Below the pieces are notes generated by a model. It had not been told where the DNA came from and did not search any database. It saw nothing but the letters and a program-made list of their open reading frames with translations. This document shows positions 44,086 through 52,687 of a stretch of DNA of 64,000 nt, one piece after another; within the stretch, counting starts at the first letter, position 1; each line of letters starts with the position of its first letter. Location: positions 1,116,001 to 1,180,000 of the forward strand of contig JAWKHH010000003.1 of the NCBI GenBank assembly GCA_041394945.1. Direction: 5' to 3'. Source of the stretch: Bryobacteraceae bacterium (GTDB lineage Bacteria; Acidobacteriota; Terriglobia; Bryobacterales; Bryobacteraceae). The position numbers were made by a program, and so were the translations under genes.

Positions 44086-45339
44086 ATGGCCAAGCGGTAT
44101 GTTCTATCGCTGTTTGCGTTCGCTAGCGTTCTATCCGCGGAGTGCAGCTTTGCGCCCGGCACGGATTTCTATGGAATGACCGATGACCAACTCGAGGATT
44201 GCGATACGGCGATCCGGAAGCTTGCCGACGATCTGGACGACGTCCTGCGGGCCGCGGATGGCCGGGATGCACTGACCAAGACGGAGGTGAGCAAACTACA
44301 GCAGATCGACGGGCTGAAGCCAAAAGAAGGCGACTCGATCGACAGGCTGGTATTTCGGCTGCACCGCTACTACAAGCGGCTGAAATATGCGGCGAAAAAG
44401 CCGCGAATCGCCACGCGGCTGCCGGACGGGAAGACGAAGACGGAGGCTCGCGCGAAAACCTACCAACTCACGGGGCGATTGGAGGCGACCGCGGACATGC
44501 TTCATTCATTGCTGTCGCGGCGTGGACTCAGAGAGCCGGTGGCTGCGGTTCTGGATACCGGTTTCGTGCTTGCCGATTCCGGCAACCCCGCGATTCGCTA
44601 CGCACGGAGCACGTCGGACAAGATGCCGTACGGCGTGGTGGATTGGGAATCGAAGCACTTCTTCGACAACGAGGACGGCTGGATCGACTATAGCTTCGGC
44701 GGGCGATTCGGGCTTACGCCGAGCCTTGCCCTCGTGCAGCGGCAGGAAGAAACGGCCATCCGGACTCTGTATCAACCTTCCTTTCATTGGCACTTCTTCG
44801 GACGGGCGAACTTAGACCTCAAGGAAACCGGTGGCGAGATCTCCCTGGTGGGGCGGTTCGGTCAAAACCAGCTCACCAGCGAAACCGAGGCGGTGGGGAC
44901 ACAGGAGAATCCAATCTCCACGAAGCTGCTCGAAAACGGCCCCGGGCGAAGCGCGCTGTTCTACGAAGGGGGACTCGAATACAAACTGTTCGACAATCCG
45001 CTGGCGAACGTCCATGAAGACAAGACGTACCTGGCGCCCGTAGTGGCAATCGGCGCCGGCATCCGCCGGGATGGCCGCTTCCGGCGGATGGGCCCACTGA
45101 AGGACTTTCACCACCCGGAGAGGCGATGGTACTTCCGCGCGACCGTGAATCTCAACAAGGTGATTGACCGGCGGCCGGAGGACGGCAAACCGAAATCGTA
45201 CGCGCTGGGTTTTTCGGTTGAATACGATTCACCGTGGAACCGGACGGACCCGGCGGTGACCGTGCCTTCAGGCACGAAGATCATCCTAACAGCGAACTTC
45301 GACGTTCTCAGCACGCTGAGCCGCGGTGTGAAGAAGTAG
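44086..45339 (+). CDS. Unknown exported protein with a barrel-like C-terminal half
   Basis: 417 residues, not recognised. Signal peptide (VLSLFAFASVLSAECSF), then a charged helical region to about residue 150 (KLADDLDDVLRAADGRD, KTYQLTGRLEATADML, coiled-coil-like). Then comes a long stretch of alternating strands with aromatic residues (LYQPSFHWHFFGRAN, GGLEYKLFDN, RWYFRATVNLNK) ending in a possible barrel strand. It looks like an outer-membrane or periplasmic protein. A strong AGGAGGT precedes the ATG, eight bases away. First gene of a three-gene operon. Confidence 0.7.
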   Translation: MAKRYVLSLFAFASVLSAECSFAPGTDFYGMTDDQLEDCDTAIRKLADDLDDVLRAADGRDALTKTEVSKLQQIDGLKPKEGDSIDRLVFRLHRYYKRLKYAAKKPRIATRLPDGKTKTEARAKTYQLTGRLEATADMLHSLLSRRGLREPVAAVLDTGFVLADSGNPAIRYARSTSDKMPYGVVDWESKHFFDNEDGWIDYSFGGRFGLTPSLALVQRQEETAIRTLYQPSFHWHFFGRANLDLKETGGEISLVGRFGQNQLTSETEAVGTQENPISTKLLENGPGRSALFYEGGLEYKLFDNPLANVHEDKTYLAPVVAIGAGIRRDGRFRRMGPLKDFHHPERRWYFRATVNLNKVIDRRPEDGKPKSYALGFSVEYDSPWNRTDPAVTVPSGTKIILTANFDVLSTLSRGVKK

Positions 45340-45354
45340 GCAGGCGCGACTGAC

Positions 45355-47022
45355 ATGGACTGGCCGATTCTCAGGCATCTCGACATCCTGATCGGGCTCG
45401 CCGTGGTGATGCTGATCGTCTCGACGTTGGTGGTCGCAGTGACCCAGCTAGCCACGTCGAGTCTGCGGAGGCGGTCTCTTTACCTGCGGGAGACCGTCTC
45501 GGAACTGATCTCGCAGATCGCGCCGAAGCTGACGCCGGTGGACGCGCGATACGTGTCGGAACGGCTGCTGCGTCATCCGCTGGTGGGCCGGAAGGCCTGG
45601 CTGCCGGAGGCGATGGGCCTTGGCAGCGCCTCGGGATCGCCGTTGCCGCTGCCGCTCCTGGCCCGCGGAGAGGTTGTTCTGCGCCACGAAATCATCGTGG
45701 CGCTCCTTGAATGGGCGGCGGTTGAGGGGCCGATCGCGCTGCAGGACCGGGCGCTGATTGCGAAGGCGCCCGGGGTCAGGCAGCGGCTGGAAGCATTGAT
45801 CGAAGACCTCCGCGAGGCTCTGCGGGAATGCGGCATCGCCGACCCATCGCAGGCTTTACGAGACCTCCGGACGCAGGTTGTGGCGGCCGAGGCCGAGAAC
45901 CCGAGGGAACCGGCGCAGCAATGGTACACGCAGGCGCTCACGCATTCCGGGCTCGGGGATCTTACCGGTCGCGTCTTCTGCTGGTACGACAACTCGATGC
46001 AGCGCGTTACAGAGTTCTTCTCGATTGAGGCCAAGGCGATCACATCGCTCGTGGCGCTGGCGGTCTGCTTCGCGATTCAACTGGATTCCATCGCCTTGCT
46101 TCGAGAGCTTAGCGAAGACGACAAATTCCGGTCGGCCCTGGCGACCAAGGCAGAGTTCGCGAAGAAGGTCTACGAGGATGTGGCGAAGCTACCGGGCGTC
46201 GAGGACACGGACGAAAAGCGGAAGGAAGCCGAGGTGGCGATTCAGGAGTCCGTGGAAGCCCTCCGCGATCCGGCGGCGGCAGTGATTCGCGAGGCATGGG
46301 TATGGGACGAAGTGGCGCACCTTAGAGTGGAAAGGTTCGAAGGCATCACCGGACCGTCGGTGCTGGAGGTGGATGCGCGCAAGGTGGACATCGATGTCGA
46401 TCGGCTCTGCGCGGAACGGCTTCCAGACTGTCTGGCCGAGGCGATCAAGAGCTCCGCGGCGCCGGTGACTGTCTACACGGATGCGAAAGGGCTGTGGGTG
46501 GTGGCGCTGAGCGCGCAAGCGCGCTTGCTGAGACTGACAAGCGGCGGCCGGGAGTTCGGAATACCTACAAGGAGCTGGGATTCCCGTGGCCTTGCGCACC
46601 GGTTTCCGGGCGTGTTGCTTTCCTGGGTGCTGGTGAGTTTGGGCGCGCCTTTCTGGTACGACTTGCTCAAGAAGCTGCTGGGACTGCGCTCGATCCTGCA
46701 ATCGAGGGATGACGAGGACCGTGCGAAGCGAAACGATGCGGTGGCGGGCTCGCCGGCGATCCGGCCGCCGGCGGCAACAGCCCGGGGGGCGCCCTCGCCT
46801 CTGACGGTGAGGCCGGCGGGCGTACTGCTCGACCGCGAAGCGAGCCTCCGGGCAGCGCCTGAATGGAGGAGCGCAATCACCAGAGTGCTCCCTGCCGGCT
46901 ATCTCGTAAACGTTCGGGGCAGCGTGACGGGCGAGGCCGCGCTTTCCGGCGCAGACGTCAATGCGAAGTGGCGCCGCACCGTGCAGGACGACTTCCTGTG
47001 GGATGGAGATGTGCGCCGATGA
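45355..47022 (+). CDS. Unknown inner-membrane protein with SH3-like C-terminus
   Basis: 555 residues with three hydrophobic helices: residues 11-29, 229-248 and 418-438. The region around TM2 (WYDNSMQRVTEFF before it) and TM3 (LLSWVLVSLGAPFWYDLLKK) resembles an uncharacterised membrane family with WY.R and LGAPFWFD motifs; this is from memory and unverified. A charged helical section (250-310) lies between TM2 and TM3. The last 70 residues look like a small SH3-type beta fold. It follows the exported protein by 15 bases and overlaps the next gene by ATGA. Confidence 0.7.
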   Translation: MDWPILRHLDILIGLAVVMLIVSTLVVAVTQLATSSLRRRSLYLRETVSELISQIAPKLTPVDARYVSERLLRHPLVGRKAWLPEAMGLGSASGSPLPLPLLARGEVVLRHEIIVALLEWAAVEGPIALQDRALIAKAPGVRQRLEALIEDLREALRECGIADPSQALRDLRTQVVAAEAENPREPAQQWYTQALTHSGLGDLTGRVFCWYDNSMQRVTEFFSIEAKAITSLVALAVCFAIQLDSIALLRELSEDDKFRSALATKAEFAKKVYEDVAKLPGVEDTDEKRKEAEVAIQESVEALRDPAAAVIREAWVWDEVAHLRVERFEGITGPSVLEVDARKVDIDVDRLCAERLPDCLAEAIKSSAAPVTVYTDAKGLWVVALSAQARLLRLTSGGREFGIPTRSWDSRGLAHRFPGVLLSWVLVSLGAPFWYDLLKKLLGLRSILQSRDDEDRAKRNDAVAGSPAIRPPAATARGAPSPLTVRPAGVLLDREASLRAAPEWRSAITRVLPAGYLVNVRGSVTGEAALSGADVNAKWRRTVQDDFLWDGDVRR

Positions 47023-47927
47023 GCACGTTCGCGTTGAGAATGAACTTCCATGGTGGAACGCGCGAGCGCTTCGATGGCCCGGGAATCATGGTTTCCGTGG
47101 CCAACGGGCGCGGCAAGATACTCACCAAGGACGTGTTTAGAGATGGCGATATTCTCGACCTGCCGATCACGAACGGCATCGCCGACCAGTTCACGATCAA
47201 CGCATCGGCAACCGGCTACCGGGACGCCGGACTGATTGGATACCGGCCACCGGACGGAACGGCCAAAGGCGATCTCCACCTGATGTTGGTCGGGCGCGAA
47301 GCCGAGCCGAGTTTTCCGCCGGACCAGTGGCCGACGGATTGGTCCGCACCGCTATTCCACCGCGAATCGCTGATTACGGCCATCGAGAATGGCGAGCTCC
47401 AGAAGACGAGCGCGGCCTGCCTGTTAAACATCCTGGAAGCGACGCGCGCGCTTCCAGGCGGCGCCGGGCTTCTTGCCGCAATCACGGAAATCAACCTCGC
47501 ACAGGGCGGCGAGGACAGCCGCGGCAGACGCCAAACCGCACTTCTTCAGGATCGGGCGCTGGTGCGCGTTCGAAGCAGCTTCCGGCAATTGCTGATCCAG
47601 GCTGGGAAGAACACCATTGGCGCCGCCATCAAGGTGGCCCACGGAAGGCCCCTGCCGGGGGAGAAAGTGGAAAGCTTCAAAGAAGTCCGTTTCCCGCACG
47701 CGAACCTTCAGTTCACGTTGTTCGATCCGCAGAACGAAAGCGACGTCTACGCAGATCTGGATATGGATTACCACCGAAATGCGTTGTCGCACTTCATGGT
47801 GGAGTACCTCCCCAACGCGATCCTCGGCGCCAGGACGCATCCGGGAAAGATCTATGCGCTGCGATGGATGGTATCGAAGAACGGCCGTCCCGGTCCGGAG
47901 TTCGCGCCGCCGTATGTCTTCGTCTAG
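47019..47927 (+). CDS. Unknown soluble protein, third gene of the operon
   Basis: 302 residues, no signal peptide or membrane segment. Two possible parts: an N-terminal beta-rich domain (about 1-90, MSTFALRMNFHGGTRERFD and DGDILDLPITNGIADQF) and a C-terminal region of mixed structure (FPPDQWPTDWSAPLFHRE to the end). No recognised motif. It starts by ATGA overlap with the membrane protein gene, so the two are made together. The function probably depends on the membrane partner. Confidence 0.65.
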   Translation: MSTFALRMNFHGGTRERFDGPGIMVSVANGRGKILTKDVFRDGDILDLPITNGIADQFTINASATGYRDAGLIGYRPPDGTAKGDLHLMLVGREAEPSFPPDQWPTDWSAPLFHRESLITAIENGELQKTSAACLLNILEATRALPGGAGLLAAITEINLAQGGEDSRGRRQTALLQDRALVRVRSSFRQLLIQAGKNTIGAAIKVAHGRPLPGEKVESFKEVRFPHANLQFTLFDPQNESDVYADLDMDYHRNALSHFMVEYLPNAILGARTHPGKIYALRWMVSKNGRPGPEFAPPYVFV

Positions 47928-47947
47928 ACCGCGCACCGCGGACCGGC

Positions 47948-49426
47948 TCATGCCCGGATCGCACGCCGGATCTGCGCCAGAAGCGCATGGAACGGCGCGG
48001 CGTCGGCGGGCGACTTCGCCGCATTCGCCGACACGGATCGCTGAATGCGGAGCCGGGCGAACTTCGCCGTGCGGACCCCGCCGACTTCGGCCGTCACCGG
48101 GTAGTCGCCATCGGGGAGGTCGGGCACGGTGATGTTGATCTGGTAGAGCCCCGCGCCGGTCAGCCCGGCGAAATCGACCGGGACGTCGGTGTTGTGAATA
48201 TGGACCGTCACCGCCGTCGCCGTGGGGGTGGGTTCCGTCACAACGCGGTCCGCCACGGTCACCGGCGTGGTGGGCCCGAAGCCCGTGCCGAACAGGAGGA
48301 TCGAATCGCCGGGCTGCGCGGGAACCGTGGTCACGCCGGCGATGAGATTCGCCGGACCGATCAGCGCGCCGTCCGCGCGAACCGCGGAGACATATTCGGA
48401 CGGATACTGGAAGAAACCCGGCATGATGCGCTTCATCGCCACGGTGACGGCATCGGAAGTACCGGCAGTCGTGGTGACCGTCACCTGTACGTTGCCGTCG
48501 GCGGCGGCGGCGGGCGCGAGGACATTGATCTGCTTCGGGCTCACATAGTAGACCGACGCCGGCTCGTTGTCGATGCGGACACTCACACCATCGAGCGAAT
48601 CGGGCAAGCGCCCATTGACGATGTCGGCGTCGCCCCACGTGCGCGTGACCGGCGCCAACGCGTCGCCGAACACGGTGACCCAGGAGCCGGCCGCAACGCC
48701 TGAGTGCAGCGTCGCGCCGTGCGTGATGCCGGCCATCGAAACGATCGTCGGCCGGGACGGCGCCGCGGTCTCAGGCGGCGTGTAGTCCATCACGACGTCC
48801 CAGTTGACGGCCAGCGCGCCAACGCTCGAACCGGGAATCGCGTTCCACGCCTTGATGACCGCGGAGCGTTGCGCGGCGGGCACGCCGTTCAGCACACCGT
48901 CGTTGCCGGTCTCGCCTTCGATGTAGAGCTGCGTGGTGAGCGAAGCGCCGCCGGGCCGTGTGATCTTGGCATGCACGTGACGGACGCGGCCGGGATAGAG
49001 CCCGGGCTTGATGGTGCGGAAGAGATACTCACCGCTCGATGCGGTGAGGAAGCGGCCATAGCCTTGAAAGTTGGAGTCGCGCACGGAGCCGCGATTGACG
49101 CCGTTGGAGTGGATGTAGCTGCCGGTGTCGTCGGCCTGCCAGATTTCGACGAGCGCGCCGCGGATGGGGTCGCCGCGGCGGTCGAGCACGCGGCCGCTGA
49201 TCCATGCGATGGCGCCGACGCCGGGCGTGATGCTGTCGTTGATGACGAGGAGGTCGTTGTCCTGATCGAGGGGAAGACGGTCGGGGTAGTAGGGACCCTC
49301 GGTCTGGGCGGGCGTTAGCAGGAGTTCTTGCGCGAACGCGCCTTTCCGGGTGAAGAAGAGCCCGCCGGCGCTCATGGCGGCGAGGAAAGATCGGCGGTCC
49401 ATGCCGCGGTTGCGATTGACGTTCAT
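47948..49426 (-). CDS. Intradiol ring-cleavage dioxygenase fused to a Solibacter-type C-terminal domain
   Basis: 492 residues. Tat-type signal (MDRRSFLAAMSAGGLFF). Residues about 35-215 are an intradiol dioxygenase of the protocatechuate 3,4-dioxygenase type; the iron ligands line up as Tyr104 (GSYIHS), Tyr144 (GLYPG) and His150/His152 (RHVHAKI), so it should be active. Residues about 230-470 form IPT/TIG-like sandwiches of the TIGR03437 type (GSWVTVFGDALAP ... DSILLFGTGFGPTTP). The fusion suggests an exported or surface enzyme on aromatic compounds. Convergent with the unknown operon, only 20 bases apart. Confidence 0.9.
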   Translation of the reverse strand: MNVNRNRGMDRRSFLAAMSAGGLFFTRKGAFAQELLLTPAQTEGPYYPDRLPLDQDNDLLVINDSITPGVGAIAWISGRVLDRRGDPIRGALVEIWQADDTGSYIHSNGVNRGSVRDSNFQGYGRFLTASSGEYLFRTIKPGLYPGRVRHVHAKITRPGGASLTTQLYIEGETGNDGVLNGVPAAQRSAVIKAWNAIPGSSVGALAVNWDVVMDYTPPETAAPSRPTIVSMAGITHGATLHSGVAAGSWVTVFGDALAPVTRTWGDADIVNGRLPDSLDGVSVRIDNEPASVYYVSPKQINVLAPAAAADGNVQVTVTTTAGTSDAVTVAMKRIMPGFFQYPSEYVSAVRADGALIGPANLIAGVTTVPAQPGDSILLFGTGFGPTTPVTVADRVVTEPTPTATAVTVHIHNTDVPVDFAGLTGAGLYQINITVPDLPDGDYPVTAEVGGVRTAKFARLRIQRSVSANAAKSPADAAPFHALLAQIRRAIRA

Positions 49427-49817
49427 GACCAGTCAGATACGCGGCCTCCGCCGGCGGTTGCAATTGGGCAGGCAGGCTTAACAATGCTTACCACTCCGTT
49501 GACATCTCTTTGCAGAGCCGGCTTCATTACAGAGCCGGGCCAGTATCTCCGCGAAGTGTGATAGCCTTGTTGGCCGACTGCAAGCTGGATGCTGCATATG
49601 GCAAACTCCGCCGTGAGTTCGCAACGGAACCGGGCGCCGGGGTTGGTGACCGCCGGTCCAACTGCTCCCATCCCGAAGCTCACACTCCCTCCTCAGGCTT
49701 CCCCGATCCCTTCGAGTCAAGAAATTCGTTCGAGTCACGGAACACGCGTTGGCGGATCGCCACGTGCGCCTTGCCGCAGTCAGACCGCACAAAATCCCCC
49801 GTGGAAGGAGAAGACCC
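49427..49817. other. Non-coding stretch with a 9-base direct repeat
   Basis: About 390 bases between the dioxygenase (minus) and PEP-CTERM (plus) genes. TTCGAGTCA occurs at 49711-49719 and 49729-49737, 80-107 bases before the PEP-CTERM start, so it may be an activator site. No gene or RNA was recognised. Confidence 0.45.
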
Positions 49818-50693
49818 GTGAGACTGACTTCCAAAGCCGGACGTCTTTGCCTGCTGATCGCGAGCTCGTTTGCGTTCCAGTGCGCCGGGTTCGCCGGCTC
49901 GATTTTCGTTACCGGACACGATCCGGTATGGCACTCGGAGTTCGGAACCAACACCGCCGGAGCAACCATGTTGTCGGTGACGGCCATCGAGTTCGCACGG
50001 AACGGCTCGACACTGCCGTTTCTGTTTATTGAGTCGACGACGGTTTCCGTACCGGCAGGAAATGCTCACGAGGCGCCCTACCTCATCAGCCGGTTGGGTT
50101 ACTCTGCGTCGGATTTCGTCGTCGCTGATTTCAGCGTACTCAACGCCCTGGCGGACTTCCGGGCCGCCCTGAACAACTACAGCGCGATCGTGGTGGCGAG
50201 CGACCATGGCGGAATGTTGACGGGCTCCGAGCTCGGATTCCTCAACAGCCACTCGACCGACATCATCGACTACGTGAACGGAGGCGGGGGCCTCGCGGCG
50301 TTCGCGCAGAGCGATGAGAAGGGGCTTCTCAGCGCCACACCGCGATATCAGTTCCTGCCGTTTCTGGTATCCAGCGTGAACTTTCAGACTCCGGAGGTCG
50401 CCAACACCGTGACGCCTTTCGGGGCTTCGCTCGGGATCCTGGATTCCGATGTGAACGGCAACTTTTCGCACGCCTTTTTCTCAGATAGGGGCGGGATGAT
50501 GCCCGTGGACCTATACAACGGCGACCCGACCCGGCCGCTGTCGCTGGCATTTCGAGGGACCCTCACGCCGGGCGGAGTTCAGAATCCCGATGTCCCCGAG
50601 CCTTCGACGATCTCGCTGGTTGCGGCGGCGGCGATCGTTTTCGTGCTGCGGCGGAAGACCCGGAACCGTGCGGCACAGGACCTGCGCGCCTGA
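49818..50693 (+). CDS. PEP-CTERM-sorted exported protein
   Basis: 291 residues. GTG start with GAAGGAG upstream gives a signal peptide (GRLCLLIASSFAFQCAGFA). The mature part begins SIFVTGHDPVWHSEFGTN and contains blocks such as AIVVASDHGGML and YVNGGGGLAAFA, as in exported PEP-CTERM proteins related to ThuA-like or amidotransferase-like folds (weak). It ends in a textbook sorting tail: VPEPSTISLVAAAAIVF then LRRKTRNR. It should be handled by an exosortase (EpsH) encoded elsewhere. Not linked to other PEP-CTERM genes here. Confidence 0.88.
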   Translation: MRLTSKAGRLCLLIASSFAFQCAGFAGSIFVTGHDPVWHSEFGTNTAGATMLSVTAIEFARNGSTLPFLFIESTTVSVPAGNAHEAPYLISRLGYSASDFVVADFSVLNALADFRAALNNYSAIVVASDHGGMLTGSELGFLNSHSTDIIDYVNGGGGLAAFAQSDEKGLLSATPRYQFLPFLVSSVNFQTPEVANTVTPFGASLGILDSDVNGNFSHAFFSDRGGMMPVDLYNGDPTRPLSLAFRGTLTPGGVQNPDVPEPSTISLVAAAAIVFVLRRKTRNRAAQDLRA

Positions 50694-50744
50694 CGGACTT
50701 GACGCTCTAGCCAACAAATCTCACTGGCTTCCTGGTGCGACGCG

Positions 50745-50760
50745 AGACACGGCCGTGTCT
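50745..50760. promoter_or_regulatory. Perfect 16-base palindrome
   Basis: AGACACGGCCGTGTCT is its own reverse complement with no spacer. It lies between the PEP-CTERM gene and the acetyltransferase gene. It is too tight to form a good hairpin, so a dimeric protein site is more likely. Confidence 0.4.
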
Positions 50761-50848
50761 ACATCGTTGCGCTTGCTCACCGTGCTCAACAGACTGTTCC
50801 AATATGCCTCCACGCGCTGAGCGGCGCGCGTCTCGTATTCGCAGCCTT

Positions 50849-50880
50849 TCTCACGCGTTTCGTGACGAAACCCGGTGAGA
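50849..50880. promoter_or_regulatory. Compound inverted repeat upstream of the acetyltransferase
   Basis: TCTCAC-3-TTTCG-3-CGAAA-4-GTGAGA: two nested, exactly matching inverted repeats (numbers are spacer lengths). It ends 20 bases before the acetyltransferase start, so it may be an operator or a leader hairpin. Confidence 0.45.
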
Positions 50881-50900
50881 TATGCGGCTAGACTAAGAGC

Positions 50901-51431
50901 GTGGCCGTCACCATTCGACAACTTTCGAGCGTCGATGCCGAGAACTATTGGCGATTTCGGCTCGAAGCGCTTCTCGACAGCCCGCTGGCGTTCGCGAGCG
51001 ACGCTGAGCAGCATCGGACGGACGGCGTGGCGCTCACGGCAGAGCGGCTGGGTCATCCGCGAAACTGGACGCTTGGAGCGTTCGTGGATGGGCAACTGGC
51101 GGGAACGATGACGATGCTCATCGAGACTCGCGTAAAGACAGCGCACAAGGCGATGCTGGTGGGCGTCTACGTCGCGCCCGGGCATCGCGGAACGGGGCTG
51201 GCGCGGGAACTGCTTGAAGCGACGATTGCACGGGCGCGCGCGACGCCGCCCATCGGACAGGTGCTGCTCGCGGTTACCGTGGCGGATCCTCCGAGGGCTC
51301 GCCGCTTCTATGAGCGAGCAGGCTTCCGGACCTACGGGGTGGAGCCGCGAGCACTACGGATCGGCGATGAGTATGTAGATCAGGAGATGATGTTGCTCGA
51401 CCTGCGGACCGAGCCCGCGGCCGCTGGTTAG
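50901..51431 (+). CDS. GNAT-family N-acetyltransferase
   Basis: 176 residues, GTG start. The acetyl-CoA motif is VGVYVAPGHRGTGLARELLE, with ARRFYERAGFRTYG near the C-terminus; both are standard GNAT signatures. The acceptor substrate cannot be read. The gene is alone on its strand, downstream of a compound inverted repeat. Its end is 76 bases from the convergent hypothetical gene. Confidence 0.88.
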   Translation: MAVTIRQLSSVDAENYWRFRLEALLDSPLAFASDAEQHRTDGVALTAERLGHPRNWTLGAFVDGQLAGTMTMLIETRVKTAHKAMLVGVYVAPGHRGTGLARELLEATIARARATPPIGQVLLAVTVADPPRARRFYERAGFRTYGVEPRALRIGDEYVDQEMMLLDLRTEPAAAG

Positions 51432-51507
51432 GTGGGCGCTGCCGCGTTCGTGCCGATGGCAAGACCGATGTCGCAGTCCACGCGGTTGACGCCCGCAATT
51501 CCCCCGG

Positions 51508-52590
51508 CTATCGGTATACGGCGGGACGGGCGAAGGTGAGTTCGAGTTCGGTGTACTGAGGGAGCCGGACGTCGCGGCCGCGCTGGAGGACGAGAAACAC
51601 AGCGCCCGTGCCGATGCCAACGTAGCGTGCGACCGTGGCGACGGAACCGGAGGCGATGGCCTCCGCGCTCCACTTGACTCCTTCTTCGAGGAGGTCGTCG
51701 ACGATCTTGCCGGCGGCGTAGGCGAGGCCGATGTCGATGGCGAGGCGCAGCTTCGTGGGAGGTCCGCCGCTCAGGCCGCCTTCGCTGTCCATGCTCGCGC
51801 CAGCGCCTTTTTCGACGTCGGCGCTCGAGAGAACGGTGGCGATGGGAAGGACTTCCCCCGAGGGAGTCCGCAGAGAGCTGAAGCTGATGCGGAGAGAGGC
51901 GGGGCGGAGCAGGCGGCGGGGCCCGCGCGCGGCGGTGACGGCGCCGGTGAACAGGCTCCCCGCCGGGACGATAGCGCCGCCGCTGAGTTGGAGCGGCTCG
52001 AGGAGCCGCGCCTCCACCGGATTGCCCGCCTTGGCATCGGAAGCGCGCAGATTGTGGGTCAGCATGACTCGCGCCTTTGCTCCCGCCGGGATCTCGTGAC
52101 CGGCTCCGAAGAGCGGCGATTCGGGGGCGACCGGCGAGCCCTGATCGGCCAGGCGCAGGATCATCACCGGGCCGCGTTGCGCGGGTACGGCGGCGAGCGA
52201 TTGCCCCTTGGCCACCAGCCGGCGCTGGTTGACGATCGCTAACACCTCCGCGTCGACATCTTTCTCGCGGCCATTGGGCGCGATGAGAGATGCCGATCGA
52301 GCCACGACGCGATACTCCGTCTTGGGCCGCGGCGCACTGGTGGCGAGCGCACCGAGCAGCCGCAGCTTTGAAATCCGCGGCTTGTGTTTGATGACCTCGT
52401 CGACGACAACACGTACCCGGGTGCCGGGCGCGAGCGCGTGGTTGGGTCCAATCTCGCCTTCGATCACGCTGCCAGGGGCCAGCTTCTTCAGAGACAAATT
52501 CGGCGGCAGTGAAGTACGGACCATGAGATCGCCGCCGGCGCAGAGGGCGAGAGCGGGCAAAGCGAATAAAACAATAGGGTTACAGCGCAA
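51508..52590 (-). CDS. Exported hypothetical protein of acidobacterial type
   Basis: 360 residues. Signal peptide (PIVLFALPALALCAGG). The rest is beta-rich with an A/V/G-rich turn pattern: SVIEGEIGPNHALAPGTRVR, IVPAGSLFTGAVTAARGPRR and similar blocks on acceptable-range properties ('must be bound, may be bound' type). No known domain. A conserved hydrophobic helix is near the end (YVGIGTGAVFLVLQ). Role unknown; envelope location likely. Confidence 0.65.
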   Translation of the reverse strand: MRCNPIVLFALPALALCAGGDLMVRTSLPPNLSLKKLAPGSVIEGEIGPNHALAPGTRVRVVVDEVIKHKPRISKLRLLGALATSAPRPKTEYRVVARSASLIAPNGREKDVDAEVLAIVNQRRLVAKGQSLAAVPAQRGPVMILRLADQGSPVAPESPLFGAGHEIPAGAKARVMLTHNLRASDAKAGNPVEARLLEPLQLSGGAIVPAGSLFTGAVTAARGPRRLLRPASLRISFSSLRTPSGEVLPIATVLSSADVEKGAGASMDSEGGLSGGPPTKLRLAIDIGLAYAAGKIVDDLLEEGVKWSAEAIASGSVATVARYVGIGTGAVFLVLQRGRDVRLPQYTELELTFARPAVYR

Positions 52591-52687
52591 GTTGGCACCT
52601 CCAGCGAACCCCGATTTTAGGCGATTCGCGGCGCCTGGGGCAACCTCGCCCTTCCGCGCACGTTGCTCTTCCGCGGCGACCGAGCCT

